A stretch of 64,000 nt of DNA from Henckelia pumila. Lineage: Eukaryota; Streptophyta; Magnoliopsida; Lamiales; Gesneriaceae. Positions 24,276-37,219 of this stretch are shown one piece after another. How positions within the stretch are numbered: the stretch's first letter is position 1; every line of letters begins with the position of its first letter. The notes beneath the pieces are model-generated. The model saw only the letters and a list, made by a program, of their open reading frames with translations, was not told where the DNA came from and made no database searches. Location of the stretch: positions 1,612,001 through 1,676,000 of the forward strand of contig NC_133123.1 of NCBI RefSeq assembly GCF_033568475.1. Reading direction: 5' to 3'. The position numbers and the translations under genes were made by a program.

Positions 24276-27200
24276 ATGAGAATGCCAACGAGCTTTCCGG
24301 CCATTGATGCCGGCGTCGGAAGACTCTCCGCCGGTTGGTGGAACGAGATCAATGAATCCGTTGAGTGGCAAGACGGGATATTCTTTGCTCTCTGCGCCGC
24401 TTACGCTCTCGTTTCTTTAGTTGCTCTCGTATGTCTATTAACAATTCGGTTTTATTGGAGATAATAGTGGGTCATTAGATTTTATTATTATTGGTATATT
24501 GGTATTGGTCTGTGATTGTATCTTTTTAATTATTTTTTTTGTATTTGTAATGTATAAATTTCTCTCCATGATTCACAAAAAGATCAAGTCTTGTTGTTTT
24601 AAAGTCATTTTTCCTGAAGTTGTCTAGTTGTTCATTCAGTTTTTCTTCTTAAATTTTTTTCTCGATTATAATATTTTGGCCTCATGTTGTTGTTCTCTTT
24701 TGATGACTTCTATTAATTTGGCAGCTTTTTTCTTTTTTGATTTGGTGTCTTCTCTTCTCTGCAGATTCAATTGATAAGAATTGAGCTCAGGGTGCCCGAG
24801 TATGGTTGGACAACTCAGAAGGTTTTCCACTTTATGAACTTCATTGTGAATGGAGGTATGAAAAGTTTGCTGAAAATTTTACCTACATGTCTCGTTTTTG
24901 GAGTAATCATTATGTCACTCACACCCATTGCAGTGCGTGCTGTAATGTTTGGATTTCACATGAAAGTATTTCTTTTGCATCCTAAGGTATAAGCTTCACC
25001 TTCCTAACTATTACTTATGCTATTAACAATTTTGGCTCATGTTATGTACTTTTACGTGTTATTACCTCTCCTTACCTGTATTTAATGTATTTAGCACTTA
25101 TCCTCCTCTTTTACATGTTATTATTTTTATTATTTATGTACTTATTAGGGAGGTAAGTGTCAAAAAAACATTTAATACATTGGTGGTGAATGCAAACATC
25201 TCATACTCTGTGAAATTTGCTGTAAGATAGAAGCTTGTCATTATCGTTTGAGGAGCAATGCCGATGAATTTTAAGGTGCTAGCCGGTTGCTTATGAAGTC
25301 TTTCTGAATTTGATTAACAGAGAAGAATGGTAAAAAATCGATTATATTTCCTTTACGTAGTGGGTTAATCGTCCTGGTTTAATATCGGTCATCTTTTTTC
25401 TTTGTATTTATCCATATAACTTTCTGTTTTACTAGTCGAGACTATTGCGTTGTGTTTCAACACTATTAACATTTCAAACTTTATCGTGTATAATTTGCTT
25501 TTAGCAGTTGTTAGACGCTGATGATAAAATAGTTTATCTATTTCTACTGCATTGTGTTGGTGACCGTCACTTTCTCCGAGAATCTTTTTTATTCAGTTGA
25601 AAGGTGCATAATAGTCAACTACTGTGTTTTTATAAGCCTGTTCAGCACCTAAATTGTGCACTTAAGGATCATCTGTGGACTATTTAGCTGTTTAGTGGTT
25701 TTATTCTCATCTGCTGATATTAATTGTAATTAATTAGGCACTAACTCTGCTGCTGTTGGATCTTCCTGGCTTGCTGTTCTTTTCCACATATACTCTTCTT
25801 GCTCTTTTTTGGGCGGAGATATATCATCAGGTATAAGTGGAGGGTTCCTGACGAACTAGATCTGAATTGGATTATGAGTATCTGAACTGCTGTCAATAAT
25901 TGGCTGGAAGAATGTTCTCCAGCCCTGATTGAACCGTTGCTGAATTCAGATTCTTGTGAATTGTGAATGCGTTTGTGACATGAGAATTCACAGAAAATTT
26001 TTTCCTTATATTTGTTCAGGCTAGAAGTTTGCCAACAGATAAACTGAGAATCAGCTACATTTCTATCAATAGTGTCATTTACTTCATACAGGTTAGTGCT
26101 TGTGCATTTGAACTGCAGCTCTGGCTTATTTATACATCTTGTACATGTTGGTTACAGCTGTCATTCTCATACCATTTACCTTTCAAATCCTCCTTTACTC
26201 TATGTTTTTTTGTCCCTTTCACTTTTCATGATTGGGCTGTGTGGGCATCAATTGTTTAGAAATTAGTATCTCTTTCCTTTTTAAAATGTGTTTGATTAAA
26301 ATTCAAAAGAAAACTTCTTTTAAAAATGGAAGGCATAGTTTGTAGAAGCTGTTCTAGTTTTTCATTCAACTCGCCAAACATACTTATGGTGCTGGGTATA
26401 TGAATGTAAGTATTATGTTTTCTTGGAGGAATTTCTGTGTTGAGCTGACATCTGGTTACCTAATCGATTTCTCATATTTGTATCTGGTTTGATTATCTAA
26501 ATAAGATATTGGCTGTGTTGACAAAAGGTTTGCATCTGGGTGTACCTCTGGATAGATGATAATTCAGTTGTGGAATTCATCGGAAAGATATTTATTGCAG
26601 GTCAATCTCTCGTAGTTTTTTGGTTTCATTTTTTATGTTTATGTTTTGCTGCAGCTTTGGTTTTCTAATCTCTTGGTTCCCCTGCTTTACTGATAGACGA
26701 ACTGCCTGTTGCTGATTGTCCTCTTTAATTTCTGCAGTGGTATCATTTATAGCAGCTCTGGGCTTTCTGATATACGGAGGGAAGTAAGTGACATCTTCTC
26801 ATCTGTCCCTTATGTAGAAGAGCAACATTAATTTCTTTCAAGTTTCAACTGATTTCTTCCAATCTCAAGTTTCTGCATCACTGAAATTGTTTTTTTTTCT
26901 TTGTTTAGGCTATTTTTCATGCTGAGACGCTTTCCCATTGAATCTAAAGGAAGAAGAAAGAAACTGCACGAGGTTTGTGAATCGAACCAGATTTACATCT
27001 ATGCGATTGTGTTGTGCAGGAAATTCTAGTTTTCGCTATATGACTACCTATAGCAGGTCTAATTTGGTGGAATTGCCTTTTATCCTGTGGATGCTTTTCC
27101 ACTGGCTTTTTGAGAATGAAAGCCTGCTTGATGCAATTGACTTGCTGATGTCTCACATGTTGAAACTAAAGAAAAACGTACTCGATAATTTTTTAAACGG

Positions 27201-27906
27201 CGAGGGAACTGTGTTGGGGCATTTCGTTTTTGTTTCTATGTGAATCACCATTCATCCTAGTGTTCTGCATCATCTTGATATGGGTCTATGAATAAATACT
27301 TGCAATAATTTGTTTTAACTTCTAATACGTGTTGGACATGGTTGTGGGTGTTTGGTTAGTAATCTAGTATTCATTTTACGCCATGTGGGCCTAGAGCTTT
27401 CTGTATTGTACTGCATGGTAGGATATAGCTCATCCCTGCTTTCATTTGAATTTGTTATCTATGTGATGGTTATTTAAGACATTTCTTGTTACAGGTTGGA
27501 TCTGTGACAGCTATATGCTTCACTTGTTTTCTTATAAGATGCTTCGTGGTAAGTTATATTCTAGTTTTTAGACCTACATTTACTGCTGGTTCTAATTTTC
27601 TCTAAAATGTCCTTATTTAGTCTGGCTGAAGTATACCTTTCTAATGCAGGTTATGCTATCAGCATTTGATTCAGATGCAACACTTGATGTACTGGACCAT
27701 CCTGTGCTAAATTTGATCTATTATACGGTACTGCTTCTGTCTTTTTGTACAGGCCAACCTGACACCTGTGAGCATTAGATATTTTCATGTTCTAATATAG
27801 ATTATTAAAACAGCTTGTCGAGATCCTACCATCGGCTCTTGTTTTGTACATTTTGCGGAAGCTTCCTCCCAAGAGAATATCGGCTCAATACCACCCCATC
27901 CGCTAG
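24276..27906 (+). CDS. TOM1-like: Tobamovirus multiplication protein 1-like (TOM1/TOM3) membrane protein
   Basis: A seven-span tonoplast/endomembrane protein of the TOM1/TOM3/THH1 family, host membrane anchors for tobamovirus replication complexes. Eleven exons join in phase to 289 aa: 24276-24428, 24765-24855, 24934-24986, 25738-25830, 26020-26091, 26528-26600, 26738-26783, 26909-26972, 27495-27548, 27650-27727, 27814-27906. Recognisable family blocks: [74 protein letters not shown] and the C-terminus [17 protein letters not shown]. Length matches the family (about 290). The start MRMPTSFP corresponds to the family start. No defects seen. TOM1 versus TOM3 identity is not resolved. Confidence 0.95.
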
Positions 27907-29772
27907 TGATCAAAAAAATCCTGCACCACACCATCACACAGGTACATCTCTTTGTGTTTGCATCACTCTTGAAGGCTCCCACGGTTCAAATTTTAGTCGG
28001 TGGAATTGAAGATCAATTCAGAGCCTAGAACTTGTTCTGAGATTCGTTATTTGTGATGGCTCGCGTCAGGAATTTCGTTTCTTATGCCTGTATTTTGTGC
28101 TCGATATGACTGTTAAATTAATTTCCTAGCTTTTGTGCTTGGAAAAGCAAGTTATTTGTCAGAGTGGTTATAAGTTTCGATGTGGTGAATTCTTCTGGTA
28201 GCAATCCTGTTTCGTTTAACTTTCAACAGAATTTTTACGTTATCTCCAATTTTCATGAGGTGCCACACGATCCAAATGTAATTTGGTTGGTAGAAGGAGC
28301 TCTCTTGGTCTTCCGTGGATTGATTCCTAATATGCACAGATTAGTTGAAACTCTGGGAACCAACAAAACAAATCCCAATATCTACCAACTCAGGAGCTCG
28401 TAAGCTAATAAATTACGTGAAACAATTTAGTCGATCGTATTAGTCGGTTAATTAGATCTTATTCTTAAGGTAGTGTTCAAATCATGGATCAAATGATTTA
28501 TATATAATACATTAGTATAATTAATGTTATAAAGCCGAGCACTGGATAAAGTGTTATCTCCATGGTGGTAAAGGGATTGTCTCATGTCATATGAAAAAAA
28601 AATGGGGTGGTCGCCTTTATAGTCATTAGATGAAGTTTTGAAGTAATATTTTAAGGTTGTAGATTGAATGATGAAATGTTATTTTTTACTTCAATTTCAA
28701 ATCATTCTCCGATTTTAGTAATTTAAAACTATGTATTTCAAATTCATTCATTTCAATCTTCTCACAAATTCAAATCTTTTCATGTAAACATAATTTAAAG
28801 ATAGCCTCGTACTAACCTTGTGAAACATCTACTGGTGGAGGAGCAAACACAATTTAGCTTTGACAAGACATTTTTACATCCGCTCATGATAAGAATTGAT
28901 TATGCAAGCGATTGGGAAAAAAAAAAAAAAAAGATCTAAATAATTTTGAGCCCGTGTGGAGATGCGGGTCCCTACCAACTTTGACTTTTAAAGGCACACT
29001 GAAATCATTTTAAGACTTAAATTACCATTATTAAGTCCTTAATCATGCTTTGGGCTCCAACATTAGCTAAACCTGTCTGCATCACAATTAATATGTTTCC
29101 TATGTCATAAGAGTCAGGCTGCACACTTGTTTTACGTCATATATGAAACTAACTTTTACTTATCCGAGGGGAAAAAATTAAAAAATTAAAATGAATAGTT
29201 ATCGATTTTTAAAATTAAAACGGTACGAGGGAAAATAGTATGAAAATATATCATGGAATATGATATTGTGTTGTTAAAGGGTGTTTTTGAAATTATAAAA
29301 AAAATATTCACTAGCATACAAAAATTATTTATTCTAGAGCTTTTTTTTTTTTTTAAAGGTTCGCGTTTTAATTTTAAGCTATATATATCTCTATATATAT
29401 ATATATATATATACGAGTGTGTTGTTTTGCCGCCTCTTGAGATTAAAGTAATTAATCATTTGACCAGTTGAATAATTTATTAAACATTAATATGTAATTA
29501 CAAGGATACAGCTACATCATCATCGTCTAATTAATCACTCCCCATCAGGCCCTGTATGTTCGATCTGTCGAACTATTATTGTTTAATTAATTATGTATAT
29601 TAAATTCAAACGCTACAAATATAGATTATTTTATCCCATTATTGATGCCACGTTTGCTACAAAAAGCTAAACAAATTTTTCAGTAAATACTACCTACGAA
29701 TAATATCACGAACTCTATTTATTTTTTGTTTTTTTTCATTCGACACTTTTTTTCTCCCCATCGCAAGCATGG

Positions 29773-29814
<42 letters not shown>

Positions 29815-30142
29815 CATAATTTACATTTATATAAGCTAATTATTATTTTATCATCAAATATAAATTAAGTAAAATATAAAAGTTTTAAAAAGTATAGTGT
29901 GATCACAATGTTTTTTAGTTTAATATGAGATCAAACCATTAAGAAAAAACATAATCCACTACACTGTTTGAGTTGGGCCAAGCCGTTGATATATATAATT
30001 CGGCTGCTTCATAAGATTTATTTTTTTTTTTAATATCATGATCGATACTACCTCTATACTATATTTTATATTATAAGTTGTCAAACTATAGTTGAAGTGC
30101 GCATGCCATGTTTCATCACTCCACGACTCTTCATCTTTTCAC
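27907..30142. other. 3' UTR of the TOM1-like gene and intergenic spacer
   Basis: Transcript-like sequence continues to roughly 28400. The rest is AT-rich spacer with a TA tract near 29393-29413 and a longer (TA)n tract at 29769-29811. No gene supported. Confidence 0.4.
29769..29811. repeat. (TA)n microsatellite
   Basis: About 21 uninterrupted TA units. Confidence 0.9.
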
Positions 30143-30150
30143 TATAAATA
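30143..30150 (+). promoter_or_regulatory. TATA box of the 127-aa gene
   Basis: TATAAATA, 82 bp upstream of the ATG at 30232, an ordinary plant spacing with a short leader. Confidence 0.6.
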
Positions 30151-30231
30151 CTGCACCTAATTCATATACTTAGAAATTGTCTGAAAAAAAGAACCTCTTG
30201 CCTTGATCAATATAATAAACTAAATCAGAAG

Positions 30232-30615
30232 ATGGCTCTTTTGAGCAAAAAGTGTGGCTACTCAAAGCTTCAAAGAGAGGACCCTGATGAAATAAAGCAT
30301 CGAATGGCGCAGTTCTTGATTTACAAGTCGTTGCAGAAAGCTGATACAATGAGAAGGCCATCGTGGTTGCGAGTGAAAATGTTGAGGTTGAAGATCAAGA
30401 TTGGTAAGAAGTTGAGGAAGGGTTTCTCCGTCGCGTCGTTTTCTGCGAAAACGGATTTGTACAGACAGATTGCTAGCGCGTTAAAGTCTTGGCTTCAGTA
30501 CTGCAAACAGGATTCGATAGTAACTAGTAATGCCCTCCCACCAAAATGGGCTACGCATGTTGGATTGGCTCTCCCGCCAAATCCGAACCACCTAATGTAT
30601 CAAAAAAGTTGCTAG
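30232..30615 (+). CDS. Uncharacterised 127-aa basic plant protein, single exon
   Basis: I do not recognise a named family. An intact single-exon frame of 127 codons starts at the first ATG (context AGAAGATGG) after a good TATA box. The protein is Lys/Arg-rich, and its core RRPSWLRVKMLRLKIKIGKK (about 41-60) resembles small plant proteins I have seen listed as 'hypothetical', with a PSWLRVR...RLKIKIGRKLKK motif. The core could form an amphipathic basic helix, but that is inference. No signal peptide or membrane span. The C-terminal third (Pro-rich, ALPPKWATHVGLALPPNPNH) looks unusual next to the basic core. Real-gene evidence: the promoter, the start context and codon-like composition in an otherwise AT-rich desert. 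Confidence 0.65.
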   Translation: MALLSKKCGYSKLQREDPDEIKHRMAQFLIYKSLQKADTMRRPSWLRVKMLRLKIKIGKKLRKGFSVASFSAKTDLYRQIASALKSWLQYCKQDSIVTSNALPPKWATHVGLALPPNPNHLMYQKSC

Positions 30616-31329
30616 GCTAGCTTGCGGAGTTGCCCCGCACCGTCATATAGATAGGTTTCTCAGCCCATTCAACATGGCAGACTGGATGGTGGGTTGTAGC
30701 GGGTTGTGGGTTAGCCCGTCCAACAATATGTTATGAAGCTTCGTGTGACCATTTCTTTTCCGCAGCTTGTTTTTGTTTAATTTGTAACAGAATATAGGGT
30801 TTCATTGCTACATGTGATATGTAACCGGACGAGAAAAAAAATGAAGGGTGATGCTATATGTACACGAAGGGTTACATGTATTTGAAATTACATAAACATC
30901 CTTAGTGTATTTTGGAAAGAGTTTTTGCAAATAAAATAAAGGGATAATTTTGTAATTTCATGTGTAATATGTAACCCGACATGTAACTCAATGTGTACAT
31001 GTAATATTTTCAAAAAATGAATGATATATGAGTTGATGTAAGCCGAGATGTACACTACAAAATGTACATCTAGCATTTTTCATAATATATTAGTTTCATC
31101 CCAAAAGATTCAAGTCACCCCGGGGCCCGGTTCAAAATCGTGTGTCATCTCAAGCAGCTCGTGGTTTGAATTAGAAACAATGATAAATGAAGTACTCGAT
31201 CGTCTCCCGTATAGCGGTATAGGTTCATTCTGAAAACATATATTGGTTAAAAACGACTTGGTTACCCACTTTTTTTAATGAATACAAAGTAGTTGCTACG
31301 TGAGTTTGAGAACGAGAATATTGAAAATA

Positions 31330-31380
<51 letters not shown>

Positions 31381-32705
31381 TATATACATATAGATATATC
31401 ATATTGTAAGGAAATATGAAGTTAATTAATTTGGAGAAACAAGGGCGGCGCCAATTGCATAAATCATATATGAATTAAGCCTAAATTCCAATTGTAATGA
31501 AAGGACATCATCCTCTTCCATGTTCATATTTTTAAATTTTGTTTTTATCAATAAGATTCTATGAAGATTGAAATATTAGGAATAATTTATTTATTTTTTA
31601 AATACAAAATCAATTTATATAATTGGGCCATACTGGAGGCCGGAGTATAACAAAATTCAAGGTTTTGCCCATTTCAGAGTGGGCCTGCTTCAAATTACTC
31701 AATATCTTCCTCGCTAAGAAAAGAGTACTCTAATCTAACGGGATAAAACCCAACTCCGTGGCCCATAGTCCTGTCCTACCCATTGCTTAATTCAAGTTTA
31801 GATCGGACATCACAATATTTAATTTGAAAATATTTACAATAAAAGATTTAATTTATTGTATATTATTTTTTGAAATATAAAATGTTATTTTATCTCTAAA
31901 AAAACTGGTATAATAAGCTTCATTTCTCATCATTTCTATCTGTCGTCTGTTTCATTAATTTGTATTAGATTGTTTAGAAATCGAATGAAATTGAGCTAAA
32001 AGAATTGACTTAGTTAAAACTTTGGATAAAAACAAACGATCCAAACCAACTACATTAATTTAATAAAAAAATTCAAATTTTGCACGATTATTTTTGAACT
32101 TTGAGATACTTTATTTGATTATCAGTTTGTATAGATATGTAATCAAACATTGAAAATTTATTTATCACAGATTTTGCTCAAATTTTTTGATTAAAAGTAG
32201 CAAAATTATGTAACTCGCATGAGTATTTTAATTTATGGTATTTTACCTATAATCATTCCAGTCCATGATCAAATTAAATATTCACTCAACTTAATTCTTT
32301 ATCAAAAGCGTCAATGACTACTTTTTCCAAATTACAATATCGATCGCATGCATTAATTCACATGAAATTCAAAACTGAAAATTACTAATCCAAGCTAAAC
32401 CAAATTAACCAAAACGTACATTTGTTCATGAGCAAGAAATATATAGAACATTATGTTCTTTTCCCAAATAATATATAGTTCTAGATATTTTAAATTCAAT
32501 TTACTTAAAAATTATAATTTCTTTTTTTTTTCCTCTCTACACAAAGCAAGCATAAAATGAAATTATTGGCAATATAACAGACACCGTACATATGTTTCAC
32601 CATTATAAGAGTTATATATATTGATTTGGGTCAAAGTATATATGACTTGATCGACCAATCAAATTCACTTCCACCGTTCACAGTTTGTTCAGCTCCAACT
32701 CAACA
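30616..32705. other. Intergenic spacer between the 127-aa gene and the MATE gene
   Basis: About 2.1 kb. The probable 3' UTR of the upstream gene runs to about 30830. Related motifs recur around 30850-31075 (variants of GTTACATGTA and TGTACATGTA). A (TA)n tract lies at 31331-31378. No gene supported. Confidence 0.4.
31331..31378. repeat. (TA)n microsatellite
   Basis: About 24 TA units, followed by GATATATACATATAGATATATC. Confidence 0.9.
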
Positions 32706-32774
32706 CTATTCCTTGATCAGAAGTGGTTTTCTTATGTCTTCCCACTTTTCCAATCGCTCCCTCGCTTTCTCCAC

Positions 32775-32848
<74 letters not shown>

Positions 32849-35676
32849 CACCCAATTTTTAAAAAAAAAACAAAAAAGAGGAAGAATGAATAAAGAAAAC
32901 AAACGCACCTCTTTGTTCCAGTCGGCACGAAATGTTACCCAAAGCAATATGAGAGTTTGCAATGTGGTTCCTCCAATCATCCCCGACCAAATACCCTACC
33001 AACATTAATAATTATAATGTTCAAATCCCCAACTGCGTGTACGTTAAATATATTCTTTGATTGAGTAACATATAAATATGATTAGATCTCTTATGATACA
33101 AATCTTTATTCGTGAGATGGGTCAACATATCGATATTTAAAAAAATATTAATTTTTTTTCATGAATGATTCAAATGATCGATTTGTCTAATCAACCCCGA
33201 AAATCTCTCACAGGATCTCGTGAATACGTACCTTAACACCGAGTTTGAATGTAAAGCCCAGGAGACATCCAATTGGGATCCCAACCAAGTAGTAACACCC
33301 AACATTTACGTACGCTACAAACGCTTGCCATCCACACCCCACAGCCACCCCTTCCATAACATATTATTTCACTTCCGTAAGTAGACCAAAAAAAAAAGAC
33401 AAAAAAACAAAAACAAAAACAAAAACTACACAATAATTGAGGAAAGACAAACAAAAACAAAAACAACTTAATTATAAATATTTTGCCACCGAACAACATC
33501 AAATTGGACAATAAATTAAAGGAGTATTAACCACACCTTTCAGTTCGTAAATGATTGCTTTTAATCAATATATTTATGTGTTGTAATATTGCATCGTACG
33601 TCACATGATCTATGAAGTTGACGCATATATACGAGCCAAAAATTGAATACTTGCGGCCAGAAAACTTTAGACTCGTTGTGGAGCCCATATAGTACTCCAT
33701 CATGATTTATGAGGAAACAATCAAGCCAAATTTGAAATTATTTTTTAAATAACAAAGAATATATATGGATATTTATCGTCACAAGTTTTGTGGCATTTTT
33801 TAAGAGAATTTTAATTAAACCAATGCACAATAGAAGTTGGTATGCAAAAAATAAGCTCTGAAGACATCACGTGTTAATGTTATCAAGATGCTCCACCGGA
33901 TCCAAATTCCTGAGATAGAGCATGGATTCTTTCGTAAAGTCTGGCATTTCATTCGACAATTTTGTTAATGGTGTTCCTTTTTTAATTTTGAGAAAGACAT
34001 TTCTTGCTTTTCCTTTGTATTTTTATTTTTTTAATTAATTGGTTTGTGAAATAGCAAGAGACACGCACGAAATTGGAAGCAAAAGTCGAATTTAACACGA
34101 AAAAACCACAAGGACAAAATTAGGAAGTGGACAAGAAAATGCATGTTCACCAGATAAGACGGGTTGGATGCCATTCAGAACGAGCGTAACGGCCAACAAC
34201 GGACAAAGGTCCGCCACCGCATCCGCCACCGTCTCCCCACCAGTGAACACGTAGCTAACGACATGGCGCAGGGACAACACCACCACTCCTTCCACCACCG
34301 CAATGAACAAACACACGGCAGTCACCACCACCACCGAAAAAAACGCCGCCTTCGGGTGCCCTGCTCCCAACTCATTGCTTACTCTCACGCTTAACTCCAA
34401 AAAACAACATTCTTTCATCAGTTTTTTTTTTTCTATACGTTAACACTATCTCAGAAATCTCAAATGATTTGAAACGTCTATATATATCGAGTCGAAAACT
34501 AACCTGGCGGCGGCATTGAATCCAATGGCGATCATGAATAGTAGCCCGTTTATCGACATGCTGCACAAAGAATATAATTCATGACAAGTACGTACTGAAA
34601 ATGAAATATATCAAATGTTTTGTATAATCGATTATAAATATATATATAATTACCATACAGAAAGTGCATCCAAGGCAAGCTCAGGGTTCTCCAGCAATCC
34701 AGCGACTAATACCAGAACCTGGAAGTACCAAGTTTCCAAGCACAGCATCACCGCAGAAGCCATGGACAATTTCACAAACTCCCACAAACCAGTGAACGCC
34801 TCCCACTTGAAACCACTCCACGTTTCCTTACATCTCTTGCTCTTCACTATGTAAACAAACTGAGCCACCACGATTATCCACCACGACACGCTAAGCACCA
34901 ACGAAGCTCCCAGCAATCCCAAGCCAATCTTGTACACAGCTACCCAGCTCACCAGTAAGTGAAAACAAAGCGTGGAGAATGAAATCATGGCGCTTGGCCC
35001 CACGATGCTCTGCGCTTGCAGGAACTTCTGTATCGGAAAGTTCACCGCGTACGCGAATATCTGCGGGATCAAGCCGTAAACGAACAGCGACGCCAGCGTG
35101 GACACGCGTTCGGATTCGCCTATGAAGATCAGGAGCGGCCTCGATAACACGTAAACCAGAGTTATCGGAAGGCTGAATAGCATCAAAACCACGGTGGCGC
35201 GTTGAAGGTACACTCCTAGCATATCGTACCGACGTGCGCCGAAGGCTTGACCGCAGAGCGTTTCCACCGCGCTTCCCATTCCCAACTGCAAAATTAGTAT
35301 ACATGTCATCGATATATCCCAATAACATACTGAAGAGTGAAACAGACCGTACCAGGAGGCCATAGGCGAATAACTGAATGCCTTGGTTGCCGAGACAGGC
35401 GGCGGCGAACTGCAAGTTTCCGAGCTGGCCGGAGAAGATTCGAGTGGAAACAGACATAAGGTTGTTGACTAAATACATCATGACGGCGGGTGCGGAGAGC
35501 TTGAACAGGAGCTTTAGTTCGATCCATGTCGCCTCACGATATCGCTTCAAGAATGGCGAATCGGTGTCGGACAGCAACTTCTCCAGATCGGAGCTGGAGT
35601 GGCACACGGCGGCAGGTGTCGGCTGGATCGCCGCCGGAATTGGTTGTTGGATCTCCTCCTTGGCTCTGTTATCCAT
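32706..35676 (-). CDS. DTX40-like: MATE efflux transporter, DETOXIFICATION 40-like
   Basis: A 12-span MATE antiporter of the tonoplast or plasma membrane; the DTX38-41 group includes TT12. Seven exons on the minus strand: 35676-35353, 35285-34654, 34560-34504, 34389-34151, 33350-33232, 32995-32909, 32774-32706. They join in phase to 508 aa, a normal MATE length. Motifs: [82 protein letters not shown] and [16 protein letters not shown]. The last exon is only 23 codons ([11 protein letters not shown]...LLIKE, stop). It is separated from the previous one by an intron made largely of a 68-bp TA repeat. The start MDNRAKEE gives an N-terminal cytosolic tail of about 55 aa, as usual. The substrate cannot be told from the sequence; DTX40 itself was named by similarity. 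Confidence 0.95.
32778..32845. repeat. (TA)n microsatellite inside the last MATE intron
   Basis: About 34 TA units starting four bases from the acceptor of the final exon (on the minus strand); the longest dinucleotide tract in the window. Confidence 0.95.
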
Positions 35677-35747
35677 GCCTACAGCCGCTGTACTTTGTTA
35701 ATGAGAAGTGTGGGCAGTATGAAACGTCGTTCATTCTGTGTATAGTA

Positions 35748-35763
35748 TTATATTATATATATA
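35748..35763 (-). promoter_or_regulatory. TATA region of the MATE gene
   Basis: On the minus strand this reads TATATATAATATAATA, about 75 bp upstream of the ATG at 35676. Confidence 0.5.
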
Positions 35764-35764
35764 A

Positions 35765-36240
35765 CCAAGTATTGGGAATGGATCCCCTGTGGCCCTCAAA
35801 CATCATTTTTCTTTCTTTTTTTGTTTTTTTTAAAAAATATTTTATATATATTTTGATTTTACCTTGTTTTTTGTTTTCTTTTTTTACTTTTTTTAAATAC
35901 AGTCTAATTTTTAATTTTTAATTTTATATTTTCAATTTCTCTTTTATCAATGTTTTTGTTATAATTTATCTTTTTACAATATATAATATAATAATATACC
36001 AATTGATTAAATATGTCGATATAGAAACAAAAATAAATAATTATATGTTTTACTCAGAAAATAAATAAATTTGGTAACCAAACAATTTTAAAAAATTGAA
36101 ATGCAAATGTTCAAAAAAATCGAACGTTTTATATTCAAATACTCTCATCCCCTGTTTTAATTTTTTTTAAAATGAATAGAAAAAGGAAAATTAAAATTAA
36201 AAGAAAAAAATAAAAAAATAATAATCAAACATATGAACAC
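35765..36240. other. AT-rich stretch beginning with a foldback-element-like end
   Basis: CCAAGTATTGGGAATGG plus ATCCCCTGTGG at 35765-35792, then a T-rich run, resembles the left terminus of the foldback element at 36241 (TGGGTTTGGATCCCCTG, then T-rich). A weaker echo, CTCATCCCCTGTTTT, occurs near 36144. The right end of this putative second copy was not found; the remainder is AT-rich filler. Confidence 0.35.
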
Positions 36241-37219
36241 TGGGTTTGGATCCCCTGCTATGGGGTTGTCCACAGCAGGGGGTGCTGTTGTGGGAAACGA
36301 CATCGTTTCCCCCACAGCCCCCTTTCTTTTCTTTTTTCTTTCTTTTTTTTTTTTTCTTTTTTTGCTCTTTTTTATTATATTTAAGTTTTTATTTTTATTT
36401 ATATTTTTTGGTCTTTACTCTTTATGATCAGTTTTTTTTTTGCTAAAATTTTTGTGTTTAAATTTTGAGGAAATTTTTTTTTTGTGTTTTTTGTTCCTTT
36501 CTTCTGACTTTTTAAAATTTATTTATAATTTTTAATTTTTTAAAAAAATATATCATTTTTTATCTTGTTTTTTTTTGTATTATTTAACACATTATTCTTA
36601 AAAAAAAAATAAAAAATTAAGTATAATATTAAATATATATATACATTTAAAAATATCATAAATTATAAGTAATTCTATAAAAACCCAAATTAACTTATTT
36701 GTAAAAGTGATAATTATAAAATTAATATTTGGATATGAGATTTTATCATAATAAAACACATTATGCTCGACAAATTAAAATTAAGTATAATTTTAACTAT
36801 TTAAATATTTAAAAAATATCATAAACTACATGTAAAGTCTAATTAAAAAAACCAAATATAATTATTTATAATTTTGTTAATTAGGTGAACCGGTTTTTTT
36901 ATGAAAACCAAAAATCAAACTGAACTAATCGAAATTTTCTGGAACTAAAATCGAATTTTAAAATTATAAAACGAAAAAATGATTCAAGAAAATGATAAGA
37001 TAAAAAATAAATGTTTTTTTAAAAAAAAAATTAAAATGTATGATTTAAAAAGGCCAAAATAAAGAAAAAAAAAACAAAAAAACCAAGAATATTTTTAAAA
37101 AAATATAAAAAACTAAATATAAAAAAAAAACAAAAAAAAAAACAGGAAAGAAAGAGGGATGTCGTTTCCCCAACAGCACCCCCTGCTGTGGGGTTGTGTG
37201 GGCAACCCATCCAAACCCA
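36241..37219. mobile_element. Foldback (long inverted-repeat) transposon, non-autonomous
   Basis: The two ends are inverted copies. The left arm from TGGGTTTGGAT through CAGCAGGGGGTGCTGTTG and GAAACGACATC reappears inverted at about 37150-37219 (ending CCAAACCCA). Behind these GC-rich tips, a T/C-rich run (36320-36380) pairs with an A/G-rich run (37095-37155). The left tip itself contains two small hairpins, CCCCTGCT...AGCAGGGG and GGGAAACGACATCGTTTCCC. The interior is AT-rich without coding capacity. I could not find a convincing target-site duplication, so the superfamily is open. Confidence 0.7.

Noticed and set aside
28480-28820. MITE starting at GGTAGTGTTCAAATC
   Set aside because: The left end resembles the Harbinger-type MITEs in this window, but no inverted right end or duplication was found.
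32685-33008. Frames rich in Tyr-Ile repeats on both strands
   Set aside because: They are translations of the TA microsatellite, not proteins.
34891-35352. Long minus-strand frame continuing past the first MATE exon
   Set aside because: It is read-through of the first intron into a shifted frame of the next exon; the GT-AG borders at 35353/35285 restore the MATE frame.
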